From Rubrivivax sp. (lineage in GTDB: Bacteria > Pseudomonadota > Gammaproteobacteria > Burkholderiales > Burkholderiaceae_C): a DNA stretch of 59,529 nt. The stretch lies in NCBI GenBank assembly GCA_030680415.1, contig JAUXVE010000043.1, forward strand, positions 1-59,529, given 5' to 3'. Each line of letters opens with the position of its first letter. Within the stretch, counting starts at the first letter, position 1. The translations under genes and the position numbers were made by a program. This document shows, one piece after another, positions 9,912 through 21,700 of the stretch. Under the pieces are notes generated by a model. That model saw only the letters and a list, made by a program, of their open reading frames with translations, was not told the DNA's origin and did not search any database.

Positions 9912-9960
9912 TCAGCCCAGCGCCGCCACCACCTCCGGCGGCGCCTGCACGAGGTTCAGC
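9912..9960 (-). pseudogene. Orphan copy of an epimerase-like C-terminus
   Basis: Read on the minus strand, this stretch encodes [15 protein letters not shown] and a stop, almost identical in bases and protein to the end of the epimerase-like gene at 14180–14644 ([15 protein letters not shown]). About 40 bases match with one mismatch before the copies diverge. No upstream coding sequence of the family is visible here. It is either the relic of a deleted paralogue or a small duplication. The rest of the 310-base gap (9765–10074) holds the hairpin and CCTT repeat and nothing else I recognise. Confidence 0.65.
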
Positions 9961-10074
9961 GGGTCGCGTGCACGGCAGGCTTGCGTTCACCGAGCCGCCC
10001 TGATCCAGGCGGCCGTGGACGGAGTGCAAGGCAGCGCATTGGCGCCTGCCGTGTGCCGTGCCGGGGGTCCGCCT

Positions 10075-10923
10075 TCAAGCCGACTTCGGTGCGCCGCACA
10101 AGCGCGTCGCCTCCCGGCGACGGCGCCGTGACGAACACGCCAGAAGCGCCAGCGCTGCCGTCGCCAGCGCATAGGTGGAAGGCTCCGGCACGGCAGCCGC
10201 CGTCACGCTGCCGGGGAACACGCCGGAGTCCGAGCGAAAGCTCACGCCCGGCCCGGCCTGCACACCTATGGTGCCGGTGTTCAGGAAGTCCATCGTCACG
10301 ACGACTGGGTTGTCGTTGACGGCGCTGAAGACCGACAGGCTGGCGAAGACATCCACGGTCCGGGCTCCGCCGGCGAACTCGAAACTGCCGAACAGCACCT
10401 CGCTGACGAGTTCGTCCAGCGCGGTGGCGGGGTCGTTGAACGACAGAAACCGGGTGTCGGATGCCAAGGCACCACCCAGCGATGTCCAGTTGGAAAGCGT
10501 AGCGCCGGCCGACTCGTCGAACACGCGAAGATTGGCCCAGACGCCGATCTGCAGGAGTTCGCTGCCCACCTTCGCGTCGTCGGTCGTGATCCGGCCGTCG
10601 AAGTCGAACGAGAAATCCAGCGTGGACGACGCGCCGGTGAAGCTGAGCCGGTCGCCCATCACGCCTGCGGACTGCCCGAACTGCCCCGGCCCCGTGACCT
10701 GCAAGTAGTTGCGGGTCTCGCCGGTGGACAGGTCAACGCTGGCGCTGGCCCGCGTATCGATGTTGACGCTGGCCTGGGTGGCGCCGTTCTGGATGAAGCC
10801 GTCGATGACGACGCTGTCCAATTGGACGTAGGGCCTGACGAAATAGGCCTGAGCAGCGGAGGTGGTGCACAGCGCCGCCGCAAGGACGACAAGTCGGCAA
10901 ATGGGTAGGATTTGGGATTTCAT
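10075..10923 (-). CDS. PEP-CTERM sorted secreted protein
   Basis: A 282-aa exported protein with no enzyme motif. The start at 10923 (MKSQILPICRLVVL) has an AGGA site upstream; an ATG 30 bases earlier is less well placed. A signal peptide ends near SAAQA. The body is rich in small and beta-forming residues. Near the C-terminus lies VPEPSTYALATAALALLA, a canonical PEP motif and transmembrane helix, then SSRRRRRE. This is the signal recognised by the exosortase/archaeosortase system that cleaves and sorts surface or exopolysaccharide-associated proteins. Twelve further residues after the arginine cluster are unusual, since most PEP-CTERM proteins end there. No exosortase gene is in the window. 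Confidence 0.88.
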   Translation of the reverse strand: MKSQILPICRLVVLAAALCTTSAAQAYFVRPYVQLDSVVIDGFIQNGATQASVNIDTRASASVDLSTGETRNYLQVTGPGQFGQSAGVMGDRLSFTGASSTLDFSFDFDGRITTDDAKVGSELLQIGVWANLRVFDESAGATLSNWTSLGGALASDTRFLSFNDPATALDELVSEVLFGSFEFAGGARTVDVFASLSVFSAVNDNPVVVTMDFLNTGTIGVQAGPGVSFRSDSGVFPGSVTAAAVPEPSTYALATAALALLACSSRRRRREATRLCGAPKSA

Positions 10924-11283
10924 GGCTGATGTGATCCTGGGTGGTTGCGACATGACCGGCCCGTTCCATTCCCGTACCCGCCTGTGGTCGACGGGCTGGG
11001 TGGGACCGATTGGCCTGAAGTCAGGTTAGGAAGCAAGCGTTCCGCAATCGCAACTTTTGAGCGCTGCATGTACCCCCAGCTTGGGGGGGGGGGGCGCCGT
11101 CGGCGCAGCGCCTGCCGATGGCTTGCATGCCATTGCAGCCACCTGCTGTGGGGCGTGGTCCTGACCTTCATCCGTCGGCACCCGAGCGGGAATGAGACGT
11201 CATCGGCGCGCCCACCGGAGCTGCGCCTTCGCCACTACATTGCATGCTGACCCGGGATTCGAACGACATCGACTTCACACGGT
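10924..11283. other. 360-base divergent intergenic region with a 12-G tract
   Basis: This gap separates two divergent genes, so it must contain both promoters, though I see no clear -35/-10 pair. A run of 12 G residues at 11083–11094, preceded by CCCCCAGCTT, gives a near-palindromic C-run/G-run. Homopolymers this long are slippage-prone and could change promoter spacing between clones. No RNA gene or coding sequence is evident. Confidence 0.5.
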
Positions 11284-14097
11284 ATGAACAGCCCCCACGC
11301 GCCGCCCATCCATCTCGACGCCGCCGCCGTGCCAACTCCGACGGCCGTATGGCACGTGCGCCTGCTGGGTGGCTTCGAAATCGATGACGGCCGACACGGG
11401 CTGTCGCGCCTGCGCAGCCGTGCCGCGATGGCACTGCTGGCGCGGGTGGCGCTGGCGCCACAGCGCGACCATGCGCGTGAAGAGCTGGCCGCGCTGTTAT
11501 GGCCCCAAGCCGATGCCGCCACCGGCCGCAGCCGCCTGCGTCAGACCTTGTCGCTGCTCAAGGCGGTGCTCGAGCCGCCAGGCGTGGCCCCGGTGCTGCT
11601 GGCCGACCGGCGTGTCGTGCGTGCGGCGCCGGGCGCGCTGTGGTGCGATGCTGTCGCGTTCGAACAGGCGCTGCGCTCGGGCCGGCATGAGGCAGCTGCC
11701 GCGCTTTACTGTGGCGAACTCCTGCCCGGTCATTACGACGAGTGGATCGAGGACGAACGCGCGCGCCTGGCTGCCTTGCACGACCGCCTCGGCAGTGCAG
11801 TGGCGCTCGCACTGTCGATACCGACGCCGACGCCGAGGCCGTCGCCCACACCGACAGCGAATCTGGCGTCGGCGACGGCGCGCCCGCGCCTGCCGCATTA
11901 CCTGACGCGCCTGATTGGCGCCGACGTTGCCGGGGCGCGTCTGCTGGCCGCGGTATCGGCGCACCGGCTCGTGACGGTGCTCGGCCCCGGGGGGTGCGGC
12001 AAGACCCGCCTCGCCGTCGAGGTGGCGCACCACGCCATCGCAGCGCGCAGCCGCGGCGAAGCGGCTGCGTTCGACGGCGCGATCTTCGTCTCCCTGGTCG
12101 AGGCTGTCGGCCGCACGGACCTGCTCGACCGTCTGCTGCTGGGGTTGCGCCTGGGTGGCAGCGACGATGCGGCCGAGCTGTTGCTGCAGGCGCTCGGCGG
12201 GCGGCGCATGCTGGTACTGCTGGACAACGCGGAGCAGCTCGATGACAGCGCCGGTGGGGCGCTGGCGGCACTGATCGAACACACGCCGGACACTCATTGG
12301 CTGCTCACCTCGCGACGTCCGCTCGGCCTGGACGGCGAACAGACGGTCGTGCTCGAGGGTCTGCCGGTTCCCGCTCTGGACGCGGCGCTGGAGGAGGTGG
12401 CCCTGAACCCAGCGGTCGCCTTGTTCGTCGACCGCGCGCGCGCCCACCGTGCCGACTTCCACGTCAGCAAGGCGCTGCGTGAGAGTCTGGTCGAGCTCGT
12501 ACGGTGGCTGGAAGGGCTGCCGCTCGCGCTGGAGCTGGCGGCCTCACACGTGCGCACACTCGGTCCGGCCGACCTGCTGGCGCTGCTCAATCAGGCGCAA
12601 CGCGAGCGCGGCACCGGCGTGCTCGGCTACCTCGCACGGCGCAGCGTGCGCAGCGGAGCCGACCCGCGGCACGCGTCGATGCTCGCGGTGGTGGAGTGGA
12701 GCTGGCGGCTGCTGGACGCCCCGCAGCGCGGCATGCTGCTCGCACTGAGCCTGCTGCCCGGCGGCGCGACGCGACCACTGGCCGCGGCAATCGCCGACGA
12801 GCTTCCACTGCCGGCCGCGCAGGCTCAGGCTCTACTCGACACCCTGGTGGCGCATTCGGTCGTGCGTGTGCAGGCTGGCCAGGATGGCCAGCCGCGATAC
12901 GCGCCCTTTGCCCCGGTGCGCGAATTCGCTCTGGCGCAGTGCGATGACGCAGCCCTGCGCGGGCTGCGCCAACGTCTGCTTGCCGGCCTGCTCGGCTGGG
13001 CCACGGCGCTGCCGGTCACACCGCCGCTGCCGGCAGTCCGAGACGAGCTGCCCAACGTCACCGTGGCGCTCGAGCATGCCGGCGCCGAAGGTCGAGCCGA
13101 CGATGCCGCACGCCTGGTCATGCAGCTCCAATCGTCCTGGGGCGAGATCGCCCTGCCTGGCGGCGTTCTGCAGGCGCTGGACGGACTGCTGCACGTGCCG
13201 GGACTGGACGATGGGCTGGCTGCCGGATGCCACGCCCTGGCCGCCACGCGTTGCCAGGAAGCGGGCCGGCCGGACGATGCCCGCAGGCACGTCACGCAGG
13301 CGATGGCGCGCTTGGCTGCCTGCGGCGCGCCTGAACCGGCCGTGCGGGTCATGGTGCTCGGGCGGGTCGCGCGCACCCGCTGGCGCCTGGACCGTGACCA
13401 CGTGCAAACCCGCGAGCTGATCGCGCAGGCCCTGCCCCTGGCGCGGGCCCACGATCGACCGAACAGCGAAGCCTCGCTGCTCAGCCTGGAGGCCCATCTG
13501 GCGACGGTGGTCGACCGCGACCCGTTGCGCGGCGCCGAACTGTCGCAACAGGCACTGGCGCTGTGGCGCCGATCCGGGAGTCGCCATCTGGTCAACGCCG
13601 GGCGCTTCAACGTCGCCACCAACCGCATGAAGGCAGGGCAGTACGCCGAGGTGCTGGACGAGTTCGCTGACCTGTGCCGGGAAGGTCGTGAGCTGCAGGA
13701 TTGGGACCTCGCTGCGGGGGCACTGGAAGCGCGGGGCACCGCGCTGCTGGGCCTGCGGCGATGGGCCGACTCGCTGGCCGATCTGCGCGAGAGCGTGCGT
13801 ACGGCGTGGGAGGGCATGGAGGCCATGGCGCTCGCCTACGCACTGTGGAATCTGACACCGGCCCTGGCCCGTCTGCGCCAGGGCGAGTTGGCCACCGAGA
13901 CCATGGGGGCGGCCGAGACGCTGTGGCGGCAACGTTTCGGCGCCATGGACGACGGCGACCTGCGCGACCTGAAACGGATGCGGCGCTTCGCGCGCGCGTT
14001 GCTCGGCCCAGACGCCGCGCTCGCCGCCTGGCAGCGCGGCGCCGCGCGCCCGCTGGCCGAAGTCGTGCACCGGGTGCTGGCACCACTTCACGGCTGA
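11284..14097 (+). CDS. AfsR/SARP-like transcriptional activator with NB-ARC-type ATPase and TPR-like tail
   Basis: A 937-aa regulator. Residues about 20–95 form a winged-helix-like DNA-binding part (VRLLGGFEIDDGRHGLSRLR, then EELAALLWPQAD), and residues about 95–180 a bacterial transcriptional activation domain with the typical YCGELLPGHYDEWIEDERARL. A P-loop ATPase follows, with Walker A GPGGCGKTRLAVEV near residue 235 and Walker B RMLVLLDNAEQL near 310, then helical repeat sequence to the C-terminus. Such proteins integrate a signal through the ATPase/TPR part and activate nearby genes. They are best known from actinobacteria, but BTAD-ATPase regulators also occur in proteobacteria. It stands alone on the plus strand, divergent from the PEP-CTERM gene and convergent with the epimerase gene. 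Confidence 0.82.
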   Translation: MNSPHAPPIHLDAAAVPTPTAVWHVRLLGGFEIDDGRHGLSRLRSRAAMALLARVALAPQRDHAREELAALLWPQADAATGRSRLRQTLSLLKAVLEPPGVAPVLLADRRVVRAAPGALWCDAVAFEQALRSGRHEAAAALYCGELLPGHYDEWIEDERARLAALHDRLGSAVALALSIPTPTPRPSPTPTANLASATARPRLPHYLTRLIGADVAGARLLAAVSAHRLVTVLGPGGCGKTRLAVEVAHHAIAARSRGEAAAFDGAIFVSLVEAVGRTDLLDRLLLGLRLGGSDDAAELLLQALGGRRMLVLLDNAEQLDDSAGGALAALIEHTPDTHWLLTSRRPLGLDGEQTVVLEGLPVPALDAALEEVALNPAVALFVDRARAHRADFHVSKALRESLVELVRWLEGLPLALELAASHVRTLGPADLLALLNQAQRERGTGVLGYLARRSVRSGADPRHASMLAVVEWSWRLLDAPQRGMLLALSLLPGGATRPLAAAIADELPLPAAQAQALLDTLVAHSVVRVQAGQDGQPRYAPFAPVREFALAQCDDAALRGLRQRLLAGLLGWATALPVTPPLPAVRDELPNVTVALEHAGAEGRADDAARLVMQLQSSWGEIALPGGVLQALDGLLHVPGLDDGLAAGCHALAATRCQEAGRPDDARRHVTQAMARLAACGAPEPAVRVMVLGRVARTRWRLDRDHVQTRELIAQALPLARAHDRPNSEASLLSLEAHLATVVDRDPLRGAELSQQALALWRRSGSRHLVNAGRFNVATNRMKAGQYAEVLDEFADLCREGRELQDWDLAAGALEARGTALLGLRRWADSLADLRESVRTAWEGMEAMALAYALWNLTPALARLRQGELATETMGAAETLWRQRFGAMDDGDLRDLKRMRRFARALLGPDAALAAWQRGAARPLAEVVHRVLAPLHG

Positions 14098-14179
14098 GTA
14101 CCGGCGATCCGGACTCCCCGGGATCGACCATCCGCCGCAGGAACAACACCGGGCGACGTCGACCGCACGCGTACGCTGG

Positions 14180-14643
14180 TCAGCCCAGCGCCGCCACCAC
14201 CTCCGGCGGTGCCTGCACGAGTTCGATCAGCACGCCCTCGCCGCCCAAGGGGAACTCTTCGTTGCCCTTGGGGTGGATGAAGCAGATGTCGTGGCCCGCC
14301 GCGCCCTTGCGGATGCCGCCGGGGGCAAAGCGCACGCCGTGGGCCGTCATCCACTCCACGGCCTTGGGCAAGTCGTCGACCCACAGTCCCACGTGGTTGA
14401 GCGGCGTCGTGTGCACGGCCGGCTTCCTGTCGGGGTCCAGCGGCTGCATCAGGTCCACTTCCACCGCATGCGCACCCTGCCCCAGCGCGCAGATGTCCTC
14501 GTCGACGTTTTCGCGCGCGCTGACGTACGTGCTCTTGACCGCCAGGCCGAAGATCTCCACCCACAGCGAGCGCAGCCGCTCCTTGCTGGGCCCGCCGACG
14601 GCGATCTGCTGCAGGCCCAGGATGCGGAAGGGTTTGGCATTCA

Positions 14644-14644
<1 letters not shown>
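14180..14644 (-). CDS. VOC-family protein, probable methylmalonyl-CoA epimerase
   Basis: A 154-aa protein with two VOC modules: [20 protein letters not shown] at the start and [18 protein letters not shown] in the middle, ending [18 protein letters not shown] with the final ligand Glu. The start ATG shares one base with the pccA stop codon (TGATG), so translation is coupled. Position as the last gene of a propionyl-CoA carboxylase unit, in a window that also holds methylmalonyl-CoA mutase, strongly suggests conversion of (S)- to (R)-methylmalonyl-CoA. Sequence alone only supports the VOC family, since in the first module a Gln (LQQIAV) stands where epimerases usually have His. A 49-base copy of its tail lies at 9912–9960. 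Confidence 0.72.
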
Positions 14645-16670
<2,026 letters not shown>

Positions 16671-16671
<1 letters not shown>

Positions 16672-19193
16672 CACATCACTCCATCGAACAGTGCGTCGAG
16701 CTGCGCGGGCTTGTCAATCAGCAGCAGCTTCTGGATCGTTTCGGTCCGGTTGATGTCGAGTCGCACGAATTGCTCGCTGGCGCCCGGGCCGGTTCGCTTG
16801 CGTATGAGCTGGATGCGTCCGAATTGAGCGCCGTGGCGCTCCGCGAAGCGGGCCAGTCCGCGCGCCTTGTCCACGTTGTCGGCCAGGCTCGGGTCGTGCG
16901 GCTCCAGCACGTCCACCGCCATTTCCCGCCCTTCCTGCCGCACGATTACCAGGTCGGGGTACATCGGCCGCACTTCGCCGCCGGTCTCGTAAGGCACTTC
17001 CAGCGCCCAGGGCTTGCGGTCGACATTGCGCAGCCACCCCAGCACCTGGGTCGAGGCCAGTTCCTCGGCCAGCACGCCCGCTTCCCAGCCGCCCAGCGCG
17101 CAACGAAACTGTCCACCCTCATCGACGAAGAGATGGCGTTCACGGAACTCATCGCCGGCACACCGGCGCCAGTCGATGCTGTCCGGCAACCGCCAGGGCA
17201 CGTCGGTCGGCTTGGCCGTAGCCAGGCGCAGCCGGTCATAGTGCAGCCGCCGCGATTCCGGCAGCTTCGAGACGGCCTTCTTGTGCCGGTCGTACAGCGT
17301 GTTGAAGGCCGCTTCCGCCGCCGCGTCGACGATGGCCATGGCCGTCGCGTCGCGGCAGACCACCACCAGTTCCACCTTCACCTCGCTGGCGGGGCGCTCG
17401 GCGTGCGCCTGCCAATACGTCATGTGCAGGCCGTTGGTGAGCACGCGCCCGGCCTCGTGAAAGAGGCGCTCGATGTCCACGTCGGACGCATCGACGGTAT
17501 AGCTTCCATCGGGCTCTGCGATGCCGCTGCCCGGCCGGGCCACCAGCGTCTTCAGCCCGACGTGCGTGACGGCCCTCGCGCCAGCGTCGAAGCTGCCCGA
17601 CGCCTTCAATGCCGCCACGCGCGCCCCCAGCCAGTCCACGATGCGGGTCTTCGCATCGTCCCAGCTGTCGTCGTCGATCTCGTCGATGGTGAGCTGGCGC
17701 GCGATGCCCATGTAGCGCCGCAGCGCGCTCTGCGCACGCGCGGCACCCACGCGGTACGTCACCACTTCGGCGAGCGCCTCGAACAGTTTTTCGGTTCCTT
17801 CACGGCGGCGCAGCAGCACCAACTCGCGCGCCGAGCCCGTCTCGGTTGGCGGCACGTCTTCCACGTTCTCCAGCGAGCGCACCACCGCCTGCACGGCGTC
17901 CTGGTCGTAGTGCGGCAAATACAGATGCACGTCGTTGAGCGCCGCTTCGCGCTCGATGCGCCGCGCCAGCGGCGTGCGCACCATTCGGCCCAGCAGCTGA
18001 GCGATGTAGGTGTGGTCCTCGGCGCGGCGGAACGACATCATCACCTCGGCGCGCGGGCAGTCCCAGCCGGTGGACAAGCTGGTCTTGAAGAAAACCACGC
18101 CGATGTTCTTGTCGCCGTCGATGCGCGAAGCTTCCACCTTGCGCACCCGCCGGCCGCCGATGTCTAGGTCGCCGCTGTCGTGCAGCGCATGCGCCACCTC
18201 GCCTTCGTTCAGGCGGCGGCCGATGGCGCTTTCGATGGCCGTCAGCGCATCGGCCAGCGAGGTGCGCGTCACGTCCTTGCCGCTGGCGTTTTCCACCTGC
18301 ACCACCAATACCGGCCAAACCGGTCGCTCGGCCTCGGCCTTGCAGTAGGCGGCCCAGGCCTGCGTCATCTCGGACCAGCGCCGCGCGGCTGCTTCCAGCA
18401 GGCCCATCTCGGCCTGCGTGGGTGACTCGGGGTGGTGGATGAGGATGCGGTCCTTCAGCAGCCCCGACAGCCGCACGTCTTCGGCGCGAACATGAACCGG
18501 GTGCATGCTGTGGCCGGCATTCGCCCCGGCCAACAGGTTGATGAACCGCGTGGGCGTGGCCGAGATGCCGATCACCAGCGGCATGCGCACCAGCCCGCTC
18601 TCGGCGTGGCCCAGCAGGAAGCGCTGCATCAGCGTCTGCGCCTCGCGCGCGCCGCGGGCGCCGGCCATGCCGCGGTGCGCCTCGTCGATGACGACGTAGA
18701 AGCGGTCCGGGATGGCCTTGGCCGTGTTGCTCAGCGTCGTCCAGATCGGCCAGGTGCGGCCGTCGCCGGCCTTGGTGAGCAGCTTGTCGCTGCCCAGCTT
18801 CTGCGTGTTGATGAAGTAGATGCGCCCGCCGGCCAGCCGCTCCTGGTCGAACGACGAATCGATGGGGATGAGCTGGTTGACGCGGTGCACCCGGTCCGAC
18901 GTGGCCTCGATCTTCAGCTTGGTCTGCTCGTTGAGTTCGGGCATGTCCGACACCCACAGGATCACCGCGTCGTGCTGCGGCTTCCACGTCTCGGGCCAGG
19001 CGAGTTGGTCGTCGGGCTCGTCGAGGATGGCCTCGAACAGCGCCGTCATGATCACCGTCTTGCCGCTGCCGGTGGGCGCCGAGAAGGGAATCACCTGGGG
19101 CGTGGCCGAACTGGCGAATTGCCGCGCCGGCACCAGCCGGTCGCGCAGCGCCTCTAGCGCGGTCTTCTGGAAGTCGAACAGCGTCACCTTCAT
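16671..19193 (-). CDS. Type III-like restriction subunit (superfamily 2 helicase with C-terminal nuclease-like domain)
   Basis: An 840-aa DEAD/DEAH helicase. Walker A is FSAPTGSGKTVIMTALFE (about residue 40), the DEAH box is VVIDEAHRGM, motif III is IGISATPTRF and motif VI is QLLGRMVRTP. The C-terminal region reads YPDLVIVRQEGREMAVDVLE at residues 745–764. This resembles a PD-(D/E)xK nuclease core, but the expected Lys is replaced by Leu (D761-V-L763), so cleavage activity is uncertain. The gene starts inside the stop of the methyltransferase gene (ATGA) and ends inside the pccA start. With the methylase it forms a probable type III restriction-modification pair; a methylation-linked helicase without cutting is an alternative. 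Confidence 0.82.
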
Positions 19194-21700
19194 ATCAGCG
19201 TCCCCGCTGCGTCGCCTTCCTGGCGCTGGTTGATGAGGAAGTTGGCCAGGTAGTCGCGGTACAGCTGCACCACCTGCACCCCGGCGTGCGCGGCACCCGC
19301 GGCCTCGCGCGCCGCGGCGGCCATGCGCTTGAAGCCTTCGTCGGAGTCGGTGACGATGAACACGTGCGACAGCGGCGCCTGCCGCGTGGCCAGCGTCTTC
19401 AGCAGCCGCGCCAGGCGGCTTTCCTGCAGCAGCACGATGAAGTTGCCGCCTTCGGGCACGAACAGCACGGACTCAGGCTCGCTCGCGGGCAAGCTGGGCC
19501 GCGGGCCCACGGCGCCGGCCTTCAGCCACAGCAGCGGCAGGATCTCGCGGAAGGCGCGTCTCAGGCCCACGCGCTCGGGGTCCAGAAAATCCAGCTTGAA
19601 GTAGGCCAGGTTGGCGGCAAAGCCGTCGCGCATCGGGCGCGTCTCGTCTTCGCTGGCTTGCAGCGGGCCCAGCAGTTCGGTGACGGTGGCCTTGATTTGG
19701 TCGTAAACCTTCTTGATCGGCGTGACGATGTAGAAGCTGGCGATGTGGTCCTGGCCTTCCAGCGCTTCCAACCATGCTTCGGCCGCCTTGGGGTCGAACA
19801 GCACGCTGGCGGCGTGGTCTTCGGAGACGACGAAGGCCGCGTCTTCGGTCACTGCCATCTGCGGCAGACCGTCGATCAGCGCCACCACCTGCTTGCGCTT
19901 GGCCACCGTGTCCAGTTGCGCCGGCTCGACAAAGCCCACCTGCACGAAGCGGCGCGGCTTCTCCACCGTGCGCGCGCGGCCGGTGAGGTAGTCGCCCGGC
20001 AGCGGCGTGCCGTCATCGCGCCGGCCCAGGATGGTGAACTTGCTGCGCGGCCAGGTGACCGAGCGGCAGATGCCCTGGGCTTCCCACTCGTCGTCGCCGG
20101 GCTGCAGGCCGCGCTCGCGTAGGGCGTCGGCTTCGCTGGCAGAGACCTCGTTGTTGGTGACGAGGATGCAGCAGCGGTGCCCGCCGTCTGCTGCGTTCAG
20201 CAGGTTGACGGCGTTGAGGGTGGTGCCGCTGCCAGCGAAAAAATCGACGACCGTGGCGCCGCGTCGATTGCGTAGCACCACGGAAAGCGCATCTTTGGTT
20301 GAGTAGAGCGACTTCGGAAAAGAGAACTTTGGTGCGTCTGGCAGAAGACTCTTCAGCAGCGTAGAGCCGTAGATGCCAGAGTCGTGAAGTTGGCGGTGCC
20401 ATACCGTCTTGATAGATCGCTGTTCAGCCACGGCATATGCCACTTCGACACATCCGAGTCCATCGTTCGTTCCGGTGACCAATAGCTCACCCTGCGCAAT
20501 CTGTCGCTCGGCCTTTGCTCCTAAGAACAAGATCGTCCAAGTCTGGCGTCGCGGGTCATGCCCGCCGAGCTTGACGTAGCCGAGGCGAAGGAGCCGCTCA
20601 AGGGTTTCCGGACCAACTTGCCAAGTGGCGTAGCTCCCGTCTCTGCGAATCGGCCAGGCGATTCGATCACTGCCCAACTGCTCATGACTTGGTCGATCAC
20701 CGCGCGGCAAGGGTCGCCCAACGCCAGTGATGCGTTTGCGCTCCGCGTCCACGAACACCGGATAGAACAGGCCCGGCCTTGCATCCGGATTTGCGTTGTT
20801 TCCACCGCGCTGCAACCACTCCCATCGCGGTGTCATGAAACGCTTGCTTTGGGTGCGGTCCAGCGCCAGCAAGTCGTCATAGTCGGGTGGCACTGTAGTT
20901 CCAGGTGCAAAGCAGAAGAGGGCGTACTCCTCAACGCGAGACAGCCGCCCCTGCGCGACCCCTTTCTGGTTGATGACTATGGTCACTGTCTGCCGCGCCC
21001 ACTCCGGAAACTCAGCTTCCAGAAGAAGGCCCAGGTGATGCACCTCGTGCTCGTCGATCGTGACGATCAGTACACCAGAAGTGGGATTCAGCAGTTGCTT
21101 GGCGATGGCGAGTCGCCGCTTTATGAACGCCAGCCACTTGCTGTGCCGCCAAGCGTCTGTGCTATCCACGTAGTCGTTGTTGTATTTCCAGTCTCTCGCC
21201 CCTGTGTTGTACGGCGGGTCGATGTAGATGCAGTCCACCTGCCCCGCGTACAGGTACTCCAGCAATTGCAGCGCGTGGTAGTTGTCGGCCTCGATCAGCG
21301 TGTGCCAGGGTGCATCGGCTCCACCGTTGGCCACCGCATCCACCGGCACCAGCGCCGGGAAAATGGGCTCGCCGAACTCACGCACCACCATCAATTCGAC
21401 CACATCGAATTCGCCGGCCTCTGCCGGCTGGCCCTCGGCCGCCGGCTGCGGACGCCGGCATTGCACGCGCCCGCCCGCGAAGCCCTGCACCCTCCACAGG
21501 TCCTTCAGCGAGCCGACCCGCGGGCACACCAGGTCACCCTTGCGCGGCCGGGCCTTGGGCAGCGGCAACAGTTCGGGCAGGTGGTCTTCGAACACGAGAC
21601 CGAACTTGCGTTCGCGCGTGGCCTTGGCCCATTCGGCCATCAGCCGCTCGCGCAGGCGGGCGTCGCCGATCTGGGCGATCAGGTCGTGGATGGCCGCCAT
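19190..21700 (-). CDS. Type III-like DNA adenine methyltransferase (Mod)
   Basis: The 836-aa protein has the beta-class order of motifs: DCIYIDPPYNTGARDWKYNN (motif IV, DPPY) near residue 175 and VVDFFAGSGTTLNAVNLL (motif I, SAM binding) near residue 490. The stretch between them is the expected target-recognition region. This suggests N6-adenine methylation of a specific, here unknown, site. It begins directly after the toxin stop (TGAATG) and ends overlapping the helicase gene. About 20280–21200, covering the target-recognition part, is visibly less G+C-rich than the ends, suggesting that the specificity region or whole gene was acquired. It is longer than classical Mod proteins of about 650 aa, with an extra C-terminal domain. 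Confidence 0.87.
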   Translation of the reverse strand: MAAIHDLIAQIGDARLRERLMAEWAKATRERKFGLVFEDHLPELLPLPKARPRKGDLVCPRVGSLKDLWRVQGFAGGRVQCRRPQPAAEGQPAEAGEFDVVELMVVREFGEPIFPALVPVDAVANGGADAPWHTLIEADNYHALQLLEYLYAGQVDCIYIDPPYNTGARDWKYNNDYVDSTDAWRHSKWLAFIKRRLAIAKQLLNPTSGVLIVTIDEHEVHHLGLLLEAEFPEWARQTVTIVINQKGVAQGRLSRVEEYALFCFAPGTTVPPDYDDLLALDRTQSKRFMTPRWEWLQRGGNNANPDARPGLFYPVFVDAERKRITGVGRPLPRGDRPSHEQLGSDRIAWPIRRDGSYATWQVGPETLERLLRLGYVKLGGHDPRRQTWTILFLGAKAERQIAQGELLVTGTNDGLGCVEVAYAVAEQRSIKTVWHRQLHDSGIYGSTLLKSLLPDAPKFSFPKSLYSTKDALSVVLRNRRGATVVDFFAGSGTTLNAVNLLNAADGGHRCCILVTNNEVSASEADALRERGLQPGDDEWEAQGICRSVTWPRSKFTILGRRDDGTPLPGDYLTGRARTVEKPRRFVQVGFVEPAQLDTVAKRKQVVALIDGLPQMAVTEDAAFVVSEDHAASVLFDPKAAEAWLEALEGQDHIASFYIVTPIKKVYDQIKATVTELLGPLQASEDETRPMRDGFAANLAYFKLDFLDPERVGLRRAFREILPLLWLKAGAVGPRPSLPASEPESVLFVPEGGNFIVLLQESRLARLLKTLATRQAPLSHVFIVTDSDEGFKRMAAAAREAAGAAHAGVQVVQLYRDYLANFLINQRQEGDAAGTLI

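Noticed and set aside
9505..10029. A minus-strand open frame across the CCTT repeat that could be a phase-variable gene
   Set aside because: Its translation is repetitive Lys/Glu/Gly then Arg/Pro-rich without a domain, and much of it is antisense to the VOC gene.
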